64,000 bases of DNA, taken from the NCBI RefSeq assembly GCF_900110835.1, contig NZ_FOJG01000002.1, positions 1,578,979-1,642,978 of the forward strand. Direction: 5' to 3'. The DNA is from Chitinophaga arvensicola. GTDB taxonomy: Bacteria; Bacteroidota; Bacteroidia; Chitinophagales; Chitinophagaceae. The notes beneath the pieces were generated by a model. The model saw nothing but the letters and a program-made list of their open reading frames with translations, made no database searches and had not been told where the DNA came from. Shown in pieces: positions 1 to 9,336 of this stretch. The translations under genes and the position numbers were made by a program. Every line of letters starts with the position of its first letter. Position 1 is the first letter of the stretch.

Positions 1-731
1 TATACTTCATCATCCCACGTTAATTTGGTCACATTGTGATAGCTGAGGATGTAATTACCGTAAAGATTTGCCACCCTTTCTGCCAGCAACGGATTCTTTG
101 ATAAATAAAGCGCCAGCGGATTATCATAAGATCCGTATTCCATCGTCTGAAAGGAGTTGGAAACAGGATCAGTACTGGAATATCTTCTGTAATGGCTTTG
201 GGTGACGTTATTGTTATTATTGTACGTAAATTCAGTGTACTTGTAAACACGTTCCACCCCAAGGAAAAGAACAGTATCCGCATAGGCAAATTTTGTCATT
301 TTGCCCATGGCATCCACTGTATAGACAGTGGTATCTGTTGCTACCCATGCGTTTCTCACGGGAAACCAACTCCTGGTGTATTGGGTAGCTTTTGCGCCAT
401 TCCAGACAATGGAGTCCATATTGTGAAAATCACCTTGGGTATCAGAAGTTTCACCAGCAATTACTTTACCATTACTATCGTAAGTATACTTATAGGTACG
501 CTTGAATCCGTCCGGCAAAAGTAGCCATCTTTCGGTGATCAGGTCGTTTTTATACACAAAGCTATCTACATACAGGTCTTTTTCACTAATTGTCTGAAGC
601 AGGTATTCAGTGGGTTTCGGCTCCGGTTCGGGTTTCGGTTCTTCCTCTTTTTTCATGGTACACGCGGTAATGGTCATTACGAGCAGAACTGCTGAACAGG
701 TCAGGGACAAAACATTTGCTGACTTAAACAT
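1..731 (-). CDS. Lipoprotein of unknown function, 3' end outside window
   Basis: The frame opens at an ATG at 729-731 and runs without a stop to base 1, so at least 243 residues are present and the C-terminus is missing. The N-terminus is a lipoprotein signal: a hydrophobic stretch ending in TITAC, with Cys at about residue 24, then a charged Lys/Glu/Pro-rich linker (repeated KPEPE-type units). The rest is rich in Tyr, Thr and Asp, with YKYTYDSNG- and YTEFTYNNN-like segments. These resemble the beta-strand YD/RHS-like repeats common in secreted Bacteroidota proteins. I do not recognise a family. It probably sits on the outer or periplasmic membrane face. Two -7-like boxes lie upstream. Confidence 0.75.
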   Translation of the reverse strand, partial: MFKSANVLSLTCSAVLLVMTITACTMKKEEEPKPEPEPKPTEYLLQTISEKDLYVDSFVYKNDLITERWLLLPDGFKRTYKYTYDSNGKVIAGETSDTQGDFHNMDSIVWNGAKATQYTRSWFPVRNAWVATDTTVYTVDAMGKMTKFAYADTVLFLGVERVYKYTEFTYNNNNNVTQSHYRRYSSTDPVSNSFQTMEYGSYDNPLALYLSKNPLLAERVANLYGNYILSYHNVTKLTWDDEV

Positions 732-824
732 AAATATAGGTTTTGGGTTTATTTACAAACTGGTGCTACATTCTTAATAAAGGCAGAATGGTCAAACATA
801 TTGATTTCATTCTCACCTCAGTTG

Positions 825-832
825 CAAAGGTA
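825..832 (-). promoter_or_regulatory. Putative Bacteroidota -7 box for the lipoprotein gene
   Basis: On the minus strand this reads TACCTTTG, matching the TAnnTTTG box, about 94 bp upstream of the lipoprotein start. A second match, TATGTTTG, lies at 793-800. Either could serve. Confidence 0.4.
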
Positions 833-900
833 GAAGTAAACTTTTATCTGTATTTCCTGAATTTTAACTAGATAGCTTCCCGCAAATAATCCCGCCTGAT

Positions 901-1707
901 TTATATACCCGGCACCGGCTCCTCCAGCGGATGCTCCTTCCCCATCGCTGCGGCCTTCATTCTCTTTGCAGTATCATGTCCCAGGTAACGTTCTATCCGG
1001 TGTTCCATTAAATAGATAACCGGTGTCAGTACTACTGCTACTACAAATTTATAACTGTAGTTCACCAGGCAGATAGCCAGTACCCGTTGCCAGCTCCAGT
1101 TGTTGCCCAGCTTAAACGCGATATATAATACAATAAAGCTGTCTACCAGCTGTGATACCACTGTAGAACCGGTAGCCCTTAACCACACATGTTTCTCTCC
1201 GGTACGTTTTTTAATTTTGTGAAACACCGTCACATCCACGATCTGGCTCACCAGGAAAGCAGTTAAACTACCCAGTATAATCCACATGCCTTGTCCGAAG
1301 ATACTGGAAAACGCATTTTGCATATCCGGGATCCCGGCATCCGCCTTGCTTCCTTTCCACCAGCTATCAGCTGGTACACTCATCGCTACCCAGAACATAA
1401 TAAACGCGTAAGAGATCAATCCTACCGCGATGTAGGAAATACGACGCACTGCCTTCGGCCCGAAATATTCGTTAACAATATCCGTCATCACAAATTCCAA
1501 CGGCCATAATAATACACCCGCTGTTAATGTATAAGACAATCCTGTCTGACCAAACAGGGTAAAGGTATGCACGGGCAATCCCAGTAATTTCTCCAGGGAA
1601 AATAGTTTACCACCAATACACTCCGCTATCAGCGCATTCGCCACAAAGAAACTGGTGAATATGAGGAACAGTTTGGTGGGTTTGTCGTTTAACAGATCTT
1701 TGATCAT
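901..1707 (-). CDS. yhhQ: Queuosine precursor transporter, YhhQ/VUT family
   Basis: This is a 268-residue, strongly hydrophobic protein with about six or seven membrane segments. It opens with the family-typical TSFFVANALIAE region and contains the EFVMTDIVNEYFG segment characteristic of the DUF165/VUT group. Family members import the 7-deazaguanine precursors (preQ0/preQ1) used for queuosine in tRNA, and the length is normal. The ATG overlaps the stop of the upstream small membrane protein as TGATG, so the two are probably co-translated. The substrate is assigned by family only; no queuosine synthesis gene is visible in the window. Confidence 0.85.
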   Translation of the reverse strand: MIKDLLNDKPTKLFLIFTSFFVANALIAECIGGKLFSLEKLLGLPVHTFTLFGQTGLSYTLTAGVLLWPLEFVMTDIVNEYFGPKAVRRISYIAVGLISYAFIMFWVAMSVPADSWWKGSKADAGIPDMQNAFSSIFGQGMWIILGSLTAFLVSQIVDVTVFHKIKKRTGEKHVWLRATGSTVVSQLVDSFIVLYIAFKLGNNWSWQRVLAICLVNYSYKFVVAVVLTPVIYLMEHRIERYLGHDTAKRMKAAAMGKEHPLEEPVPGI

Positions 1708-1988
1708 CAGTAATTAACTATGAGTTGAAATATAAGGATGGCAATATTGAGCAAATATAACCAGGGAGGCAATGTTTTCCATTGTATTTTTTTTAACAAT
1801 AAAAACACACCTGTCAGGATACATATCAGGCCATTCAACGGAAAGGCAATCCCGACACCGAGTACCAGTATATGATTCACAACATTATCAAAAGAGTGAT
1901 CATATGCCGTAATACGCAGGATTTCGCTAATAATAAAACACAGATTGCATATAAATGCCACTTTTAACAGGAACCGGATCCAGCGCAT
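1707..1988 (-). CDS. Small membrane protein upstream of yhhQ
   Basis: A 93-residue protein with three likely membrane helices: an N-terminal VAFICNLCFII segment, a central VLGVGIAFPLNGLICIL segment, and a C-terminal LLNIAILIFQLIV segment. It is Cys- and Ile-rich with few charged residues. I do not recognise a family. Its stop codon shares bases with the yhhQ start (TGATG), which suggests translational coupling and perhaps a partner role for the transporter. It is divergent from the YfhO gene, with only about 62 bp between starts, so both promoters must lie in or next to that gap. Confidence 0.65.
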   Translation of the reverse strand: MRWIRFLLKVAFICNLCFIISEILRITAYDHSFDNVVNHILVLGVGIAFPLNGLICILTGVFLLLKKIQWKTLPPWLYLLNIAILIFQLIVNY

Positions 1989-2013
1989 ATTGAAATTTCG
2001 GATAAATTACAGT

Positions 2014-2021
2014 TATTTTTG
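2014..2021 (+). promoter_or_regulatory. Putative promoter of the YfhO gene
   Basis: TATTTTTG matches the -7 consensus TAnnTTTG and lies 29 bp before the start codon. A TTG at 1990-1992 is placed about 21 bp further upstream, as expected for the -33 element. Confidence 0.5.
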
Positions 2022-2050
2022 TTTCTTTAAAACTAAATCCAAAATATCCG

Positions 2051-4567
2051 ATGAAGCAAAACTGGCTAAAAGCCATTCTTCCACATCTTGCAGCAATAGG
2101 GATTTTCCTCTTGCTGGCATTCGTTTATTGCGCTCCTGTCCTGGAAGGCAAAATTGTGAACCAGAGCGACATGAAGAATGTACGGGGAATGGCGAAAGAG
2201 GCAAAGGACTTTTATGAAGCAACCGGTGAACGGCCCATGTGGACCAACAGTATGTTTTCCGGTATGCCCTCCTATGTAATATTTACAGGTCCGGGCGCCA
2301 ATAAAGTAGCGTACATGAACAGAATCATTACGCTGTATACGCCAGATCCCGTAAATATGCTGTTCCTCGCCATGATCAGCATGTACCTGCTCCTCTGTAT
2401 CCTCGATTTCAAATACTGGATACGGGTGATGGGCGCCATCGCTTTTGCCTTCTGTTCCTATAATGTGATCCTGATAGATGTAGGACATATCACCAAAATG
2501 TACGACATCGCACTGATGCCCGCTGTACTGGCAGGTATCATACTCACCTACCGTGGCCGGCTACTTACCGGTGCGGCATTGACCGCCCTGGCTACCGCCA
2601 TGCTCATTTACAATAATCACCTCCAGATCATTTATTACACCCTCATTATGGTGTTGTGCCTGGCCGTTGGTGCTTTCATACATTTTTTCCGGGAGAAGCA
2701 ACTGCCGCAATTCTTCAAAGCATCAGGCCTGCTTGCCATTGCCGGCGGCCTCGCTGTGCTCACTTCGATGGACAGTCTCCTGATCCTGCGCGAATACACC
2801 GACTACACCATGCGTGGCAGCAAATCGGAACTCACCCTGGATCAGGACGATGTGAAACAAAAAAAATCGACCGGTCTGGAAATAGAGTACGCGTACGACT
2901 GGAGCTATGGTAAAGCGGAATCAGGCACTTTTCTGATTCCTGGCTATGTCGGTAATTCCTCCGGACAGCGGTTAAGCGCCAGCTCCAATTTCGGTCAGCA
3001 AATGATCAGTCTCGGCGCCAATGAAGCACAGGTAGAACAATTCCTCGGCCAGCAGAAACTGCCACTTTATTATGGTGCACAATCCAAAGGAACTTCCGGT
3101 CCCGTATACGTGGGTGCCATTATCTGTTTCCTTTTCGTATTATCATTACTGTTAGTAAAGAGCTGGCATAAATGGTGGTTGCTCGCTGTTACCATCATCG
3201 GCTTTATACTGGCCTGGGGTAAGAATATGGCGTTTATCAACGACTTCCTCTTCTACCACCTGCCACTGTACAACAAATTCCGCGCTCCTGCACAGGCGCT
3301 CGTACTCCCGTCACTGACTTTTGTCATCCTCGCCTGCTGGGGCTTACAGGAAGTGGCCAATGGTAAACATACCACCCAGGAGCTACTGAAAAAACTGAAA
3401 GAATCATTATATATCACTGCCGGATGCTTACTCGGTTTTGTCCTGATCAGCTATTTCTTCGTAGGCTTTACTTCTGCCAGCGATGCTTCTATGCTGCAAT
3501 ACTTCTCCCAGATGATGGGCGGCGAAGAAAATGGTAAACTCATGATCCGCGCCCTGGAGAAAGACCGTAGCAGCCTGCTCCTGAAAGATGCTTTCCGCTC
3601 TGCCTTCTTCATTCTGGTAGCTGCCGGCGCCATCTGGGCCTTCCTGGTAAACAAAATGAAATGGCAGGTCAGCGCACTCATCATCACTGTATTTGTTACC
3701 ATCGATCTCTTACAGGTAGATAAAAACTATCTCGGCAGCGAAAGCTTTGTCGATGATATGAGCTATATGCAGGATCTGCAGCCCTCTCCCGCTGATCTGC
3801 AGATCAAACAGGACCCGGATCCTTACTACCGCGTATTCAACCTGGCTACCAATCCGTTCGATGATGCGTCGCCTTCCAACTTCCACAAAAACATTGGTGG
3901 TTACAGCCCCGCCAAATTGTGGTTATACCAGGACCTCATCTCCCACCAGATCGCCAAAAACAATATGCGCGTGCTGAATATGCTCAACACGAAGTATTTT
4001 ATTGTGCCCGATCAGAAAACAGGACAGCCGGTAGCGCAACGTAACCCGGACGCATACGGCAATGCCTGGTTTGTAAAGGATATCGTATGGGCGCCCGATG
4101 CCAATACCGAAATGAAAACACTGGATTACCTGAATACCCGCGACTCCGCTGTGATCGACAAACGGTTTGAACAACAGCTGGCCAACTTCAAACCCGGCGC
4201 AGATAGCAGCGCTGCTATCCAGCTCACCAAATATGGCCTCAACAAACTGGAATACACTTCCCGTAACAGCCAGGAAGGTTTTGGTGTGTTCTCTGAAATC
4301 TACTACCCTGCCGGATGGGAAGCCTTTATTGATGGCAAGCCTGCGGATATTATCCGCACCGATTATGCACTGCGTGGCATCAAAATACCAGCAGGTGAGC
4401 ATAAAATAGAAATGAAGTTTGAACCTAAAACGTTCTTCACCGGTTTGAAGATTGCAGGTATTTCTTCCACCCTGCTGCTGTTACTGGTAGTATTGTCTTT
4501 GGGATGGGATTTTTACCAACAGGGAAAACAACCGGAAATAACAGAAACGAAAAACATCAAAAAATAA
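2051..4567 (+). CDS. YfhO family multi-pass membrane protein
   Basis: An 838-residue protein with a start-proximal membrane helix (LPHLAAIGIFLLLAFVY), roughly a dozen helices in the first 550 residues, a soluble region of about 250 residues and one final helix near residue 805. The soluble part ends with the YYPAGWEAFIDGK and PAGEHKIEMKFEP signatures seen at the C-terminus of YfhO proteins. The architecture resembles GT-C transferases; Firmicute YfhO/CsbB systems glycosylate teichoic acid, but the Bacteroidota acceptor is unknown. A role in surface-glycan modification is inference. It converges with the glycan operon to its right across a shared terminator. Confidence 0.85.
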   Translation: MKQNWLKAILPHLAAIGIFLLLAFVYCAPVLEGKIVNQSDMKNVRGMAKEAKDFYEATGERPMWTNSMFSGMPSYVIFTGPGANKVAYMNRIITLYTPDPVNMLFLAMISMYLLLCILDFKYWIRVMGAIAFAFCSYNVILIDVGHITKMYDIALMPAVLAGIILTYRGRLLTGAALTALATAMLIYNNHLQIIYYTLIMVLCLAVGAFIHFFREKQLPQFFKASGLLAIAGGLAVLTSMDSLLILREYTDYTMRGSKSELTLDQDDVKQKKSTGLEIEYAYDWSYGKAESGTFLIPGYVGNSSGQRLSASSNFGQQMISLGANEAQVEQFLGQQKLPLYYGAQSKGTSGPVYVGAIICFLFVLSLLLVKSWHKWWLLAVTIIGFILAWGKNMAFINDFLFYHLPLYNKFRAPAQALVLPSLTFVILACWGLQEVANGKHTTQELLKKLKESLYITAGCLLGFVLISYFFVGFTSASDASMLQYFSQMMGGEENGKLMIRALEKDRSSLLLKDAFRSAFFILVAAGAIWAFLVNKMKWQVSALIITVFVTIDLLQVDKNYLGSESFVDDMSYMQDLQPSPADLQIKQDPDPYYRVFNLATNPFDDASPSNFHKNIGGYSPAKLWLYQDLISHQIAKNNMRVLNMLNTKYFIVPDQKTGQPVAQRNPDAYGNAWFVKDIVWAPDANTEMKTLDYLNTRDSAVIDKRFEQQLANFKPGADSSAAIQLTKYGLNKLEYTSRNSQEGFGVFSEIYYPAGWEAFIDGKPADIIRTDYALRGIKIPAGEHKIEMKFEPKTFFTGLKIAGISSTLLLLLVVLSLGWDFYQQGKQPEITETKNIKK

Positions 4568-4574
4568 ACTTATC

Positions 4575-4602
4575 AAAAAAGCCTCCAAACGGAGGCTTTT
4601 TT
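4575..4602. terminator. Bidirectional rho-independent terminator
   Basis: A 12-bp stem AAAAAAGCCTCC / GGAGGCTTTTTT with an AAAC loop. The symmetric A/T tails serve both converging units, the YfhO gene (+) and the glycan operon (-). Confidence 0.9.
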
Positions 4603-4606
4603 AATG

Positions 4607-5362
4607 CTAATATCTTTTTGAAAAAAAGTACCGTAACCCTATAAACAGGTGATGTCCAAAATTAGGCAGATGCCCGTAATACCGGCTTAATATCTTATAT
4701 CGTTCCTTCCAGGCCAGCCGCTGGTGCTGCTTGGAAGTACCACCCACCCTGAAACGCGCCACCACCTGATGAGTATTACATATTTTATGCGACGCCTTCA
4801 AGGTCCGGATCATCCAGTCAATATCCGCACAAACGCGGTACTGCAAATCATACAACGGACTCAGACTACGACGGATAATATATGCCTGGTGCGACACCAC
4901 CATACCATGTTTCAAACTTTTCCAGTTGAGCTGCTCAGGCACCTGGTGCGGCGTTTGCGCCGACCTTAAGCCCAGATCCTTCCCGTTTTCATCCATAAAC
5001 ATCGCCTCTCCGTAGTATACATCCGCATCTGCGCAGGTGGCCATCATTTTACTGATTACCTCCGGAGATGCCAGTACATCGTCTGCATTCAGGAACAACA
5101 GGTAATCGCCTGTAGCCAGCTGCATGCCTTTGTTCATGGCATCATACAACCCGTTATCCTTCTCAGAAATGACGGTGGCAATACGGGAACGGTATTTTCC
5201 AATCACCTCCATCGTATTATCCTTTGAAGCCCCATCCACAATCACGTATTCAATATGCGGATAGGTTTGCCCCAGCACACTCTGAATAGTGCTTTCTATA
5301 AAACTGGCTGCATTAAAACATACGGTAATAATGCTCAGTACCGGTGAAGATGCGTTGTTCAT
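4607..5362 (-). CDS. Family 2 glycosyltransferase
   Basis: A 251-residue GT-A fold enzyme. It opens with the SIITVCFN strand, has the nucleotide-binding DGASKD at 43-48 and the metal-binding LNADD at 91-95. Family members transfer one sugar from a nucleotide donor in the cytoplasm. The EKDNGLYDAMNKG segment (67-79) is typical of the WcaA-like subgroup. It is the last gene of a five-gene leftward operon and follows the GT4 gene by 8 bp. It ends a few bases before the shared terminator. Donor and acceptor are unknown. Confidence 0.85.
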   Translation of the reverse strand: MNNASSPVLSIITVCFNAASFIESTIQSVLGQTYPHIEYVIVDGASKDNTMEVIGKYRSRIATVISEKDNGLYDAMNKGMQLATGDYLLFLNADDVLASPEVISKMMATCADADVYYGEAMFMDENGKDLGLRSAQTPHQVPEQLNWKSLKHGMVVSHQAYIIRRSLSPLYDLQYRVCADIDWMIRTLKASHKICNTHQVVARFRVGGTSKQHQRLAWKERYKILSRYYGHLPNFGHHLFIGLRYFFSKRY

Positions 5363-5370
5363 GTGTCTTG

Positions 5371-6609
5371 TTATTGCGGGTTCCTGACCACTGATTGAAA
5401 TAAGTGATAGTATTGTCCGGCTACTACTTTCATACCAAAATATTGTGCTGCATAAGTCCGGGCTGCTTTGCCAAACTCCCGGCAGAGATCCGGATGTTGC
5501 AGCAGGTGCAATGTCTTACTGGCAAACTGTTGCTGATCGCCGGGTGGAATTACATACCCGGTAACGCCATCCTGTACTATTTCCCGGCAGCCGCCTACAT
5601 CAAAAGTGATACAGGCCGTTTCACAGCTACTGGCTTCTATCAACACATTCGGCAGGTTGTCTGCTTTCGTGGGATAAAAGAAAATATCGCTGGCACTGTA
5701 GCATTGCATCATTTTTACGGTGTCTTTCACATAACCGGTATACACACATTCCAGGTTTTTAAACGTTCCCGGCAGCTGGTCCTTCCCGATCATGAGCAGG
5801 TACACTTTACGATCCAGCTGCGCATCCAGCAAATGCAGGATCTGCAGCAGTTCCGCTCCTCCTTTGAATTCACTGTTAAACAGCCGCTCCGATACAAAGG
5901 TGATCACCGGTGCATCTGCCGGAAGGCCCAACGCCTGCCGGGAAGCGGCTCTATCCTGCGGCCGGAAATAATCCGTATCGATAGGATTCGGAATATAAGC
6001 CAGTGGCTTGCTATTGGTCAGCGGACTCTCCGCAGTCATCTGGTACAACCAGCGTGAAGGCGACACAATATGCAGATCACTGGCGGCATATAACTTTTGC
6101 TTTCTCTTTATCAGGTAATTGCCGGTGGGCAATCCCATGGCTGGAGAGCGTTTATACTCTCCTTTACCGGCTTCGCCACGCTGCCAGGATGTATCGCCAA
6201 AGGTATGTGCGGCATTGCCTGTGAGCGCCCACATATCATGCAGGGTCCATACAATAGGCGCCAGTGCAGATAAGCGGGGCAGTAAACTGGCGTCAAAATA
6301 ACCGCCGTGAATATTATGCAGGCTGATCACATCCGGCCGGAAGGCAGCGGCAGCACGCATAATAGCGGAAGTGGAAAATGGAAAATATAAATATTGTAAT
6401 CCTATGCGGTTGCTCAATACGTTGATTCCTCTTTCAATCACGTTGCGCACCATACCCGGACGGGTAACAGTGGCAGCAGCGGCGGTATGCGTACCTACCA
6501 GGAACTGATTATCGGTGTGGTGGTATGTAGCCAGTCCGGCGGCGATCCTTTGTGCTGCAATAGCGGCGCCACCGCTGTTTTCGTATTTATTGACAAAGAG
6601 TATTTTCAC
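5371..6609 (-). CDS. Family 4 glycosyltransferase
   Basis: A 412-residue GT-B enzyme. The N-terminal Rossmann half starts ILFVNKYENSGGAA. The C-terminal half carries NVLIEASSCET followed by GGCREIV, the GT4 motif that contacts the donor phosphates. Length fits the group of retaining transferases used in capsule and LPS assembly. It sits between the GT2 gene (8-bp gap) and the deacetylase gene (3-bp gap), so the three are almost certainly on one transcript. Sugar specificity cannot be read from sequence. Confidence 0.85.
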   Translation of the reverse strand: MKILFVNKYENSGGAAIAAQRIAAGLATYHHTDNQFLVGTHTAAAATVTRPGMVRNVIERGINVLSNRIGLQYLYFPFSTSAIMRAAAAFRPDVISLHNIHGGYFDASLLPRLSALAPIVWTLHDMWALTGNAAHTFGDTSWQRGEAGKGEYKRSPAMGLPTGNYLIKRKQKLYAASDLHIVSPSRWLYQMTAESPLTNSKPLAYIPNPIDTDYFRPQDRAASRQALGLPADAPVITFVSERLFNSEFKGGAELLQILHLLDAQLDRKVYLLMIGKDQLPGTFKNLECVYTGYVKDTVKMMQCYSASDIFFYPTKADNLPNVLIEASSCETACITFDVGGCREIVQDGVTGYVIPPGDQQQFASKTLHLLQHPDLCREFGKAARTYAAQYFGMKVVAGQYYHLFQSVVRNPQ

Positions 6610-6612
6610 CGG

Positions 6613-7611
6613 CTAGTATTTAAAGAACTGTTGCAGCTGTCTGCGGAATACGTCCATGGGCCAGTCGCGCACCAGGATGCGGGGCAATGCGTAGGGATTG
6701 CTCCAGCTATGCACCTGTCCGTGATAGTTGGCACAAACCAGCTGCAAACCCAATGCTTTACAGGCTTTGATGCTGTCGGCATTGTAGTAGCGTTTGATAC
6801 CCAGGAATTTCCTTCCTCCGAATGGATAGGAAAAATGCACCTGTGGCTGCGACAGTACGCCTTCCAGGATCTCTTTCGACATACCGATTTCGGTGTACTG
6901 CTCTTCATAGGTCAGCATGCCTACCGCCGGATGACGGTGCGTATGACAACCGATAGTGGCATAAGCGGCACTACCCATAGCTTTTACTTCCTCCCAGGTC
7001 ATGAGCCGGTGGGAAGCACGCCCGGTGGCCGGTTTGCCTGACCATTCGTATAGTTGCTCCATCGCAGCGTCAATGACGGCTGGCTTGCAGAAACGGAGTT
7101 CCTGCTGCAGGGCGTAATATGTTTCCCGTATAGCCGTCAGCGTGGAAGTGCCATATTCCCTGCGTTGCCCGTTGATGTTAAGCGTTAAGGCAGCCGGAAG
7201 TCCGTTGCCCGTGAGCAGCACTCTTTCCAGGTCGTCCCACCATAATTCAAATGCGGTATTGATCTTTGAAGTGGTAATATAAAACAGGGCGGGCACCTGG
7301 TGACGGGTCAGCAAGGGTAATGCTTCCAGGTAGTTATCTGCGTAGCCATCGTCGAAGGTCACAAATACAGACCGCTCGGGAAAAGGCTTTTTATTTTTTA
7401 CATGATACAGGAACTGATCAGCGTCCAGTACATGGTAATCTGCTGCCAGATGTGCCAAATGGGAATCGAAATGTGCCGGGGTAACAGAAAGTTCCTGTGG
7501 GTCCTGCTGCAGGTTCGTCACCCGGTGGTACAGTAACACCACTGCGGGTTGCTGCACTTTGTTGGCGACATAGTGCACCACAGAAAATATTTTTTTACTC
7601 AGGTCCCCCAT
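6613..7611 (-). CDS. Polysaccharide deacetylase (NodB homology, CE4)
   Basis: A 332-residue protein. It carries NodB motif 1 TFDDGY at 85-90 (catalytic base and metal Asp pair) and motif 2 H-T-H-R-H at 223-227 (metal-binding His pair). The family removes N- or O-acetyl groups from polysaccharides. There is no signal peptide, so a cytoplasmic, lipid-linked or nucleotide-sugar substrate is possible. The protein sits between a methyltransferase and a GT4 gene in one operon, suggesting it tailors the same glycan. The exact substrate is unknown. Confidence 0.85.
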   Translation of the reverse strand: MGDLSKKIFSVVHYVANKVQQPAVVLLYHRVTNLQQDPQELSVTPAHFDSHLAHLAADYHVLDADQFLYHVKNKKPFPERSVFVTFDDGYADNYLEALPLLTRHQVPALFYITTSKINTAFELWWDDLERVLLTGNGLPAALTLNINGQRREYGTSTLTAIRETYYALQQELRFCKPAVIDAAMEQLYEWSGKPATGRASHRLMTWEEVKAMGSAAYATIGCHTHRHPAVGMLTYEEQYTEIGMSKEILEGVLSQPQVHFSYPFGGRKFLGIKRYYNADSIKACKALGLQLVCANYHGQVHSWSNPYALPRILVRDWPMDVFRRQLQQFFKY

Positions 7612-7623
7612 CGGATAATAATA

Positions 7624-8316
7624 TTATGCTTTTCTGGCTCTTACCGCAAGGATGATCGGGTATACCGGGTCCTGGTAGTCCAGTTCTTCCGGGAGTAATT
7701 CCTCTGCGGAAATCCCTTGCAGGATAGCCGTACAGGTAAGTACATTGCCGTAAGAAATGATTTCTATGTTGTCTTTACCAAAAATTTCACCAAATACTTT
7801 TTCGGCCGATTGTGCCGTGAAGCGCCAGTAGTCGCCCCAGCGCTGCTGGTCGTAAGCGGAAATCTGGGTAGCGCCGGCTAAGGTGGCCAGCAGTACCCCA
7901 CCTGGTTTCAACAGGTGGTAAGCCCCTTCTATGGCGGTTTTGAAGTCGTAGATAAAGTTAAAGGTCTGTGTACAGATGAAACAGTCGATACGGTTTTCCG
8001 GCAGGGAAGCCTTATCTGTCAGATCTCCTATAATGGTTACCTGGCTCCCGGCCTGTACGTGCAGCACTTCATACTTCGTAACACCGGTACCAAACTGTTT
8101 TGAATAACTGCTTTCCGCAATCTCCAGCACATGGCCTTTTATATCGGTGTCATGCGCTTTCAGAAAAGAGGTGATATAATGACGATCCACGGGCGTGCCA
8201 CGATCGAAGCCGAAAGTGGTAGACAGCGGTTGCAGTCTCCTTAAGTTATCCCAGGACACCGGCGATATCACTTCCCGCTTCAACTTTTTAAATATATTCC
8301 GGACTATCTTAAGCAT
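7624..8316 (-). CDS. SAM-dependent methyltransferase (class I-like)
   Basis: A 230-residue protein with a Rossmann-type core. HVLEIAESSY (about residues 61-70) occupies the place of motif I but lacks the usual glycine-rich loop. The later CFICTQTFNFIYD and HLLKPGGVLLATLAG segments are typical of small-molecule and glycan methyltransferases. Its start overlaps the end of the upstream GT-A gene by 8 bp, consistent with coupled translation. A role in methylating a sugar of the same glycan is inferred from context. The degenerate motif I lowers certainty about SAM binding. Confidence 0.7.
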   Translation of the reverse strand: MLKIVRNIFKKLKREVISPVSWDNLRRLQPLSTTFGFDRGTPVDRHYITSFLKAHDTDIKGHVLEIAESSYSKQFGTGVTKYEVLHVQAGSQVTIIGDLTDKASLPENRIDCFICTQTFNFIYDFKTAIEGAYHLLKPGGVLLATLAGATQISAYDQQRWGDYWRFTAQSAEKVFGEIFGKDNIEIISYGNVLTCTAILQGISAEELLPEELDYQDPVYPIILAVRARKA

Positions 8317-9247
8317 GGCCAGTTATTTTTCTCCAGTATTTTTTAAGCCTGTTTTTGATCTTCGCGGAAACAGTCATGCCGGCGTTGGCACGCAGGAATT
8401 TTGCAAATAACTTCTCCATCGGCAGATTATTCTGTACCGGAATATTATCTACCGCAACAGGATGCTGGTAAATATCAGTATACAGCCAGTCTTCTTCCTT
8501 GAAGTGATGTGTAGCCCCTGCCACATTACCATCATGCCTCACCAGCGATTTCACCGGGTACAGGGTAAACATATCATGCAGATAAGCGGTGGCTCTCCAG
8601 CGGATCGCCCAGGAACTCACCTTTCCGTTCTTATGCTGATGTAACATGCGGAAAAACGGGTAAGCGCCCCAGAAATCAAAAGCGGCTTTCAAACCTTTCG
8701 CTTTAATTCCTGCGATCACGGTGTCGGTATCCCGCTCAAATTTGTTCCAGGCCCTGGACCAGGTACCCCAGCCTAAGCTACCGGGATCATGCACCAGGAA
8801 AGTAGATGCGGTATAATCAGCCGGTATGGGGAACGGATACAGATAACCGTGTACCGCCATCACTTTTTCTTCCTGCTCATAGCGGGTCAGCCCATCGTTC
8901 ATAAATTTCAGGAAGAAGGGAGACACAGTCAGGTCATCTTCCAATACAATTATTTTCCCGTGTTTACTGATCACTTCTGTAACCCCGTCAATCACGGAGG
9001 TAGCCAGCCCTTTGTTTTTGGTAGCTTCGTAGATCACTACCTCCTTACACCATTGTTTGCTGTGCACAATATCACGCACTTCCTTGATCAGCTGCAGTTG
9101 TGCCGCAGTGGCGCCTTCTTTGGCTCCGTCGCAATAAACGTACAAAGTACTTTCCCCCGCTTCCCTGTTCTCACTCAGATGTTGCAGCGTGCTCTGTGTG
9201 AGCGTTGGCCGGTTGTAGACAAATAATACGATGGGAGCTAATGCCAT
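8309..9247 (-). CDS. GT-A type glycosyltransferase, first gene of glycan operon
   Basis: A 312-residue protein opening with IVLFVYNRP, a first strand seen in GNT-I-like and GT2-like bacterial transferases. The metal/nucleotide motif is LEDDL, followed by the SLGWGTW motif common in this group in Bacteroidota O-antigen loci. It is the promoter-proximal gene of the leftward operon and overlaps the methyltransferase gene. No clear -7 box was found upstream. Function: transfer of a sugar to a growing glycan; donor unknown. Confidence 0.75.
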   Translation of the reverse strand: MALAPIVLFVYNRPTLTQSTLQHLSENREAGESTLYVYCDGAKEGATAAQLQLIKEVRDIVHSKQWCKEVVIYEATKNKGLATSVIDGVTEVISKHGKIIVLEDDLTVSPFFLKFMNDGLTRYEQEEKVMAVHGYLYPFPIPADYTASTFLVHDPGSLGWGTWSRAWNKFERDTDTVIAGIKAKGLKAAFDFWGAYPFFRMLHQHKNGKVSSWAIRWRATAYLHDMFTLYPVKSLVRHDGNVAGATHHFKEEDWLYTDIYQHPVAVDNIPVQNNLPMEKLFAKFLRANAGMTVSAKIKNRLKKYWRKITGHA

Positions 9248-9336
9248 GATATGAAAAAGTACTGCGCCAGGCAGTTGTTAGGTTTAAAGGGTAAAAATCG
9301 TATAAAATTAACAATAAAACAAATGTGTGAAAGCGG

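Noticed and set aside
192-524. Plus-strand ORF near the left edge
   Set aside because: It runs antisense to a lipoprotein frame that is open from 731 to base 1 with a clear lipobox; the plus-strand product has no recognisable feature.
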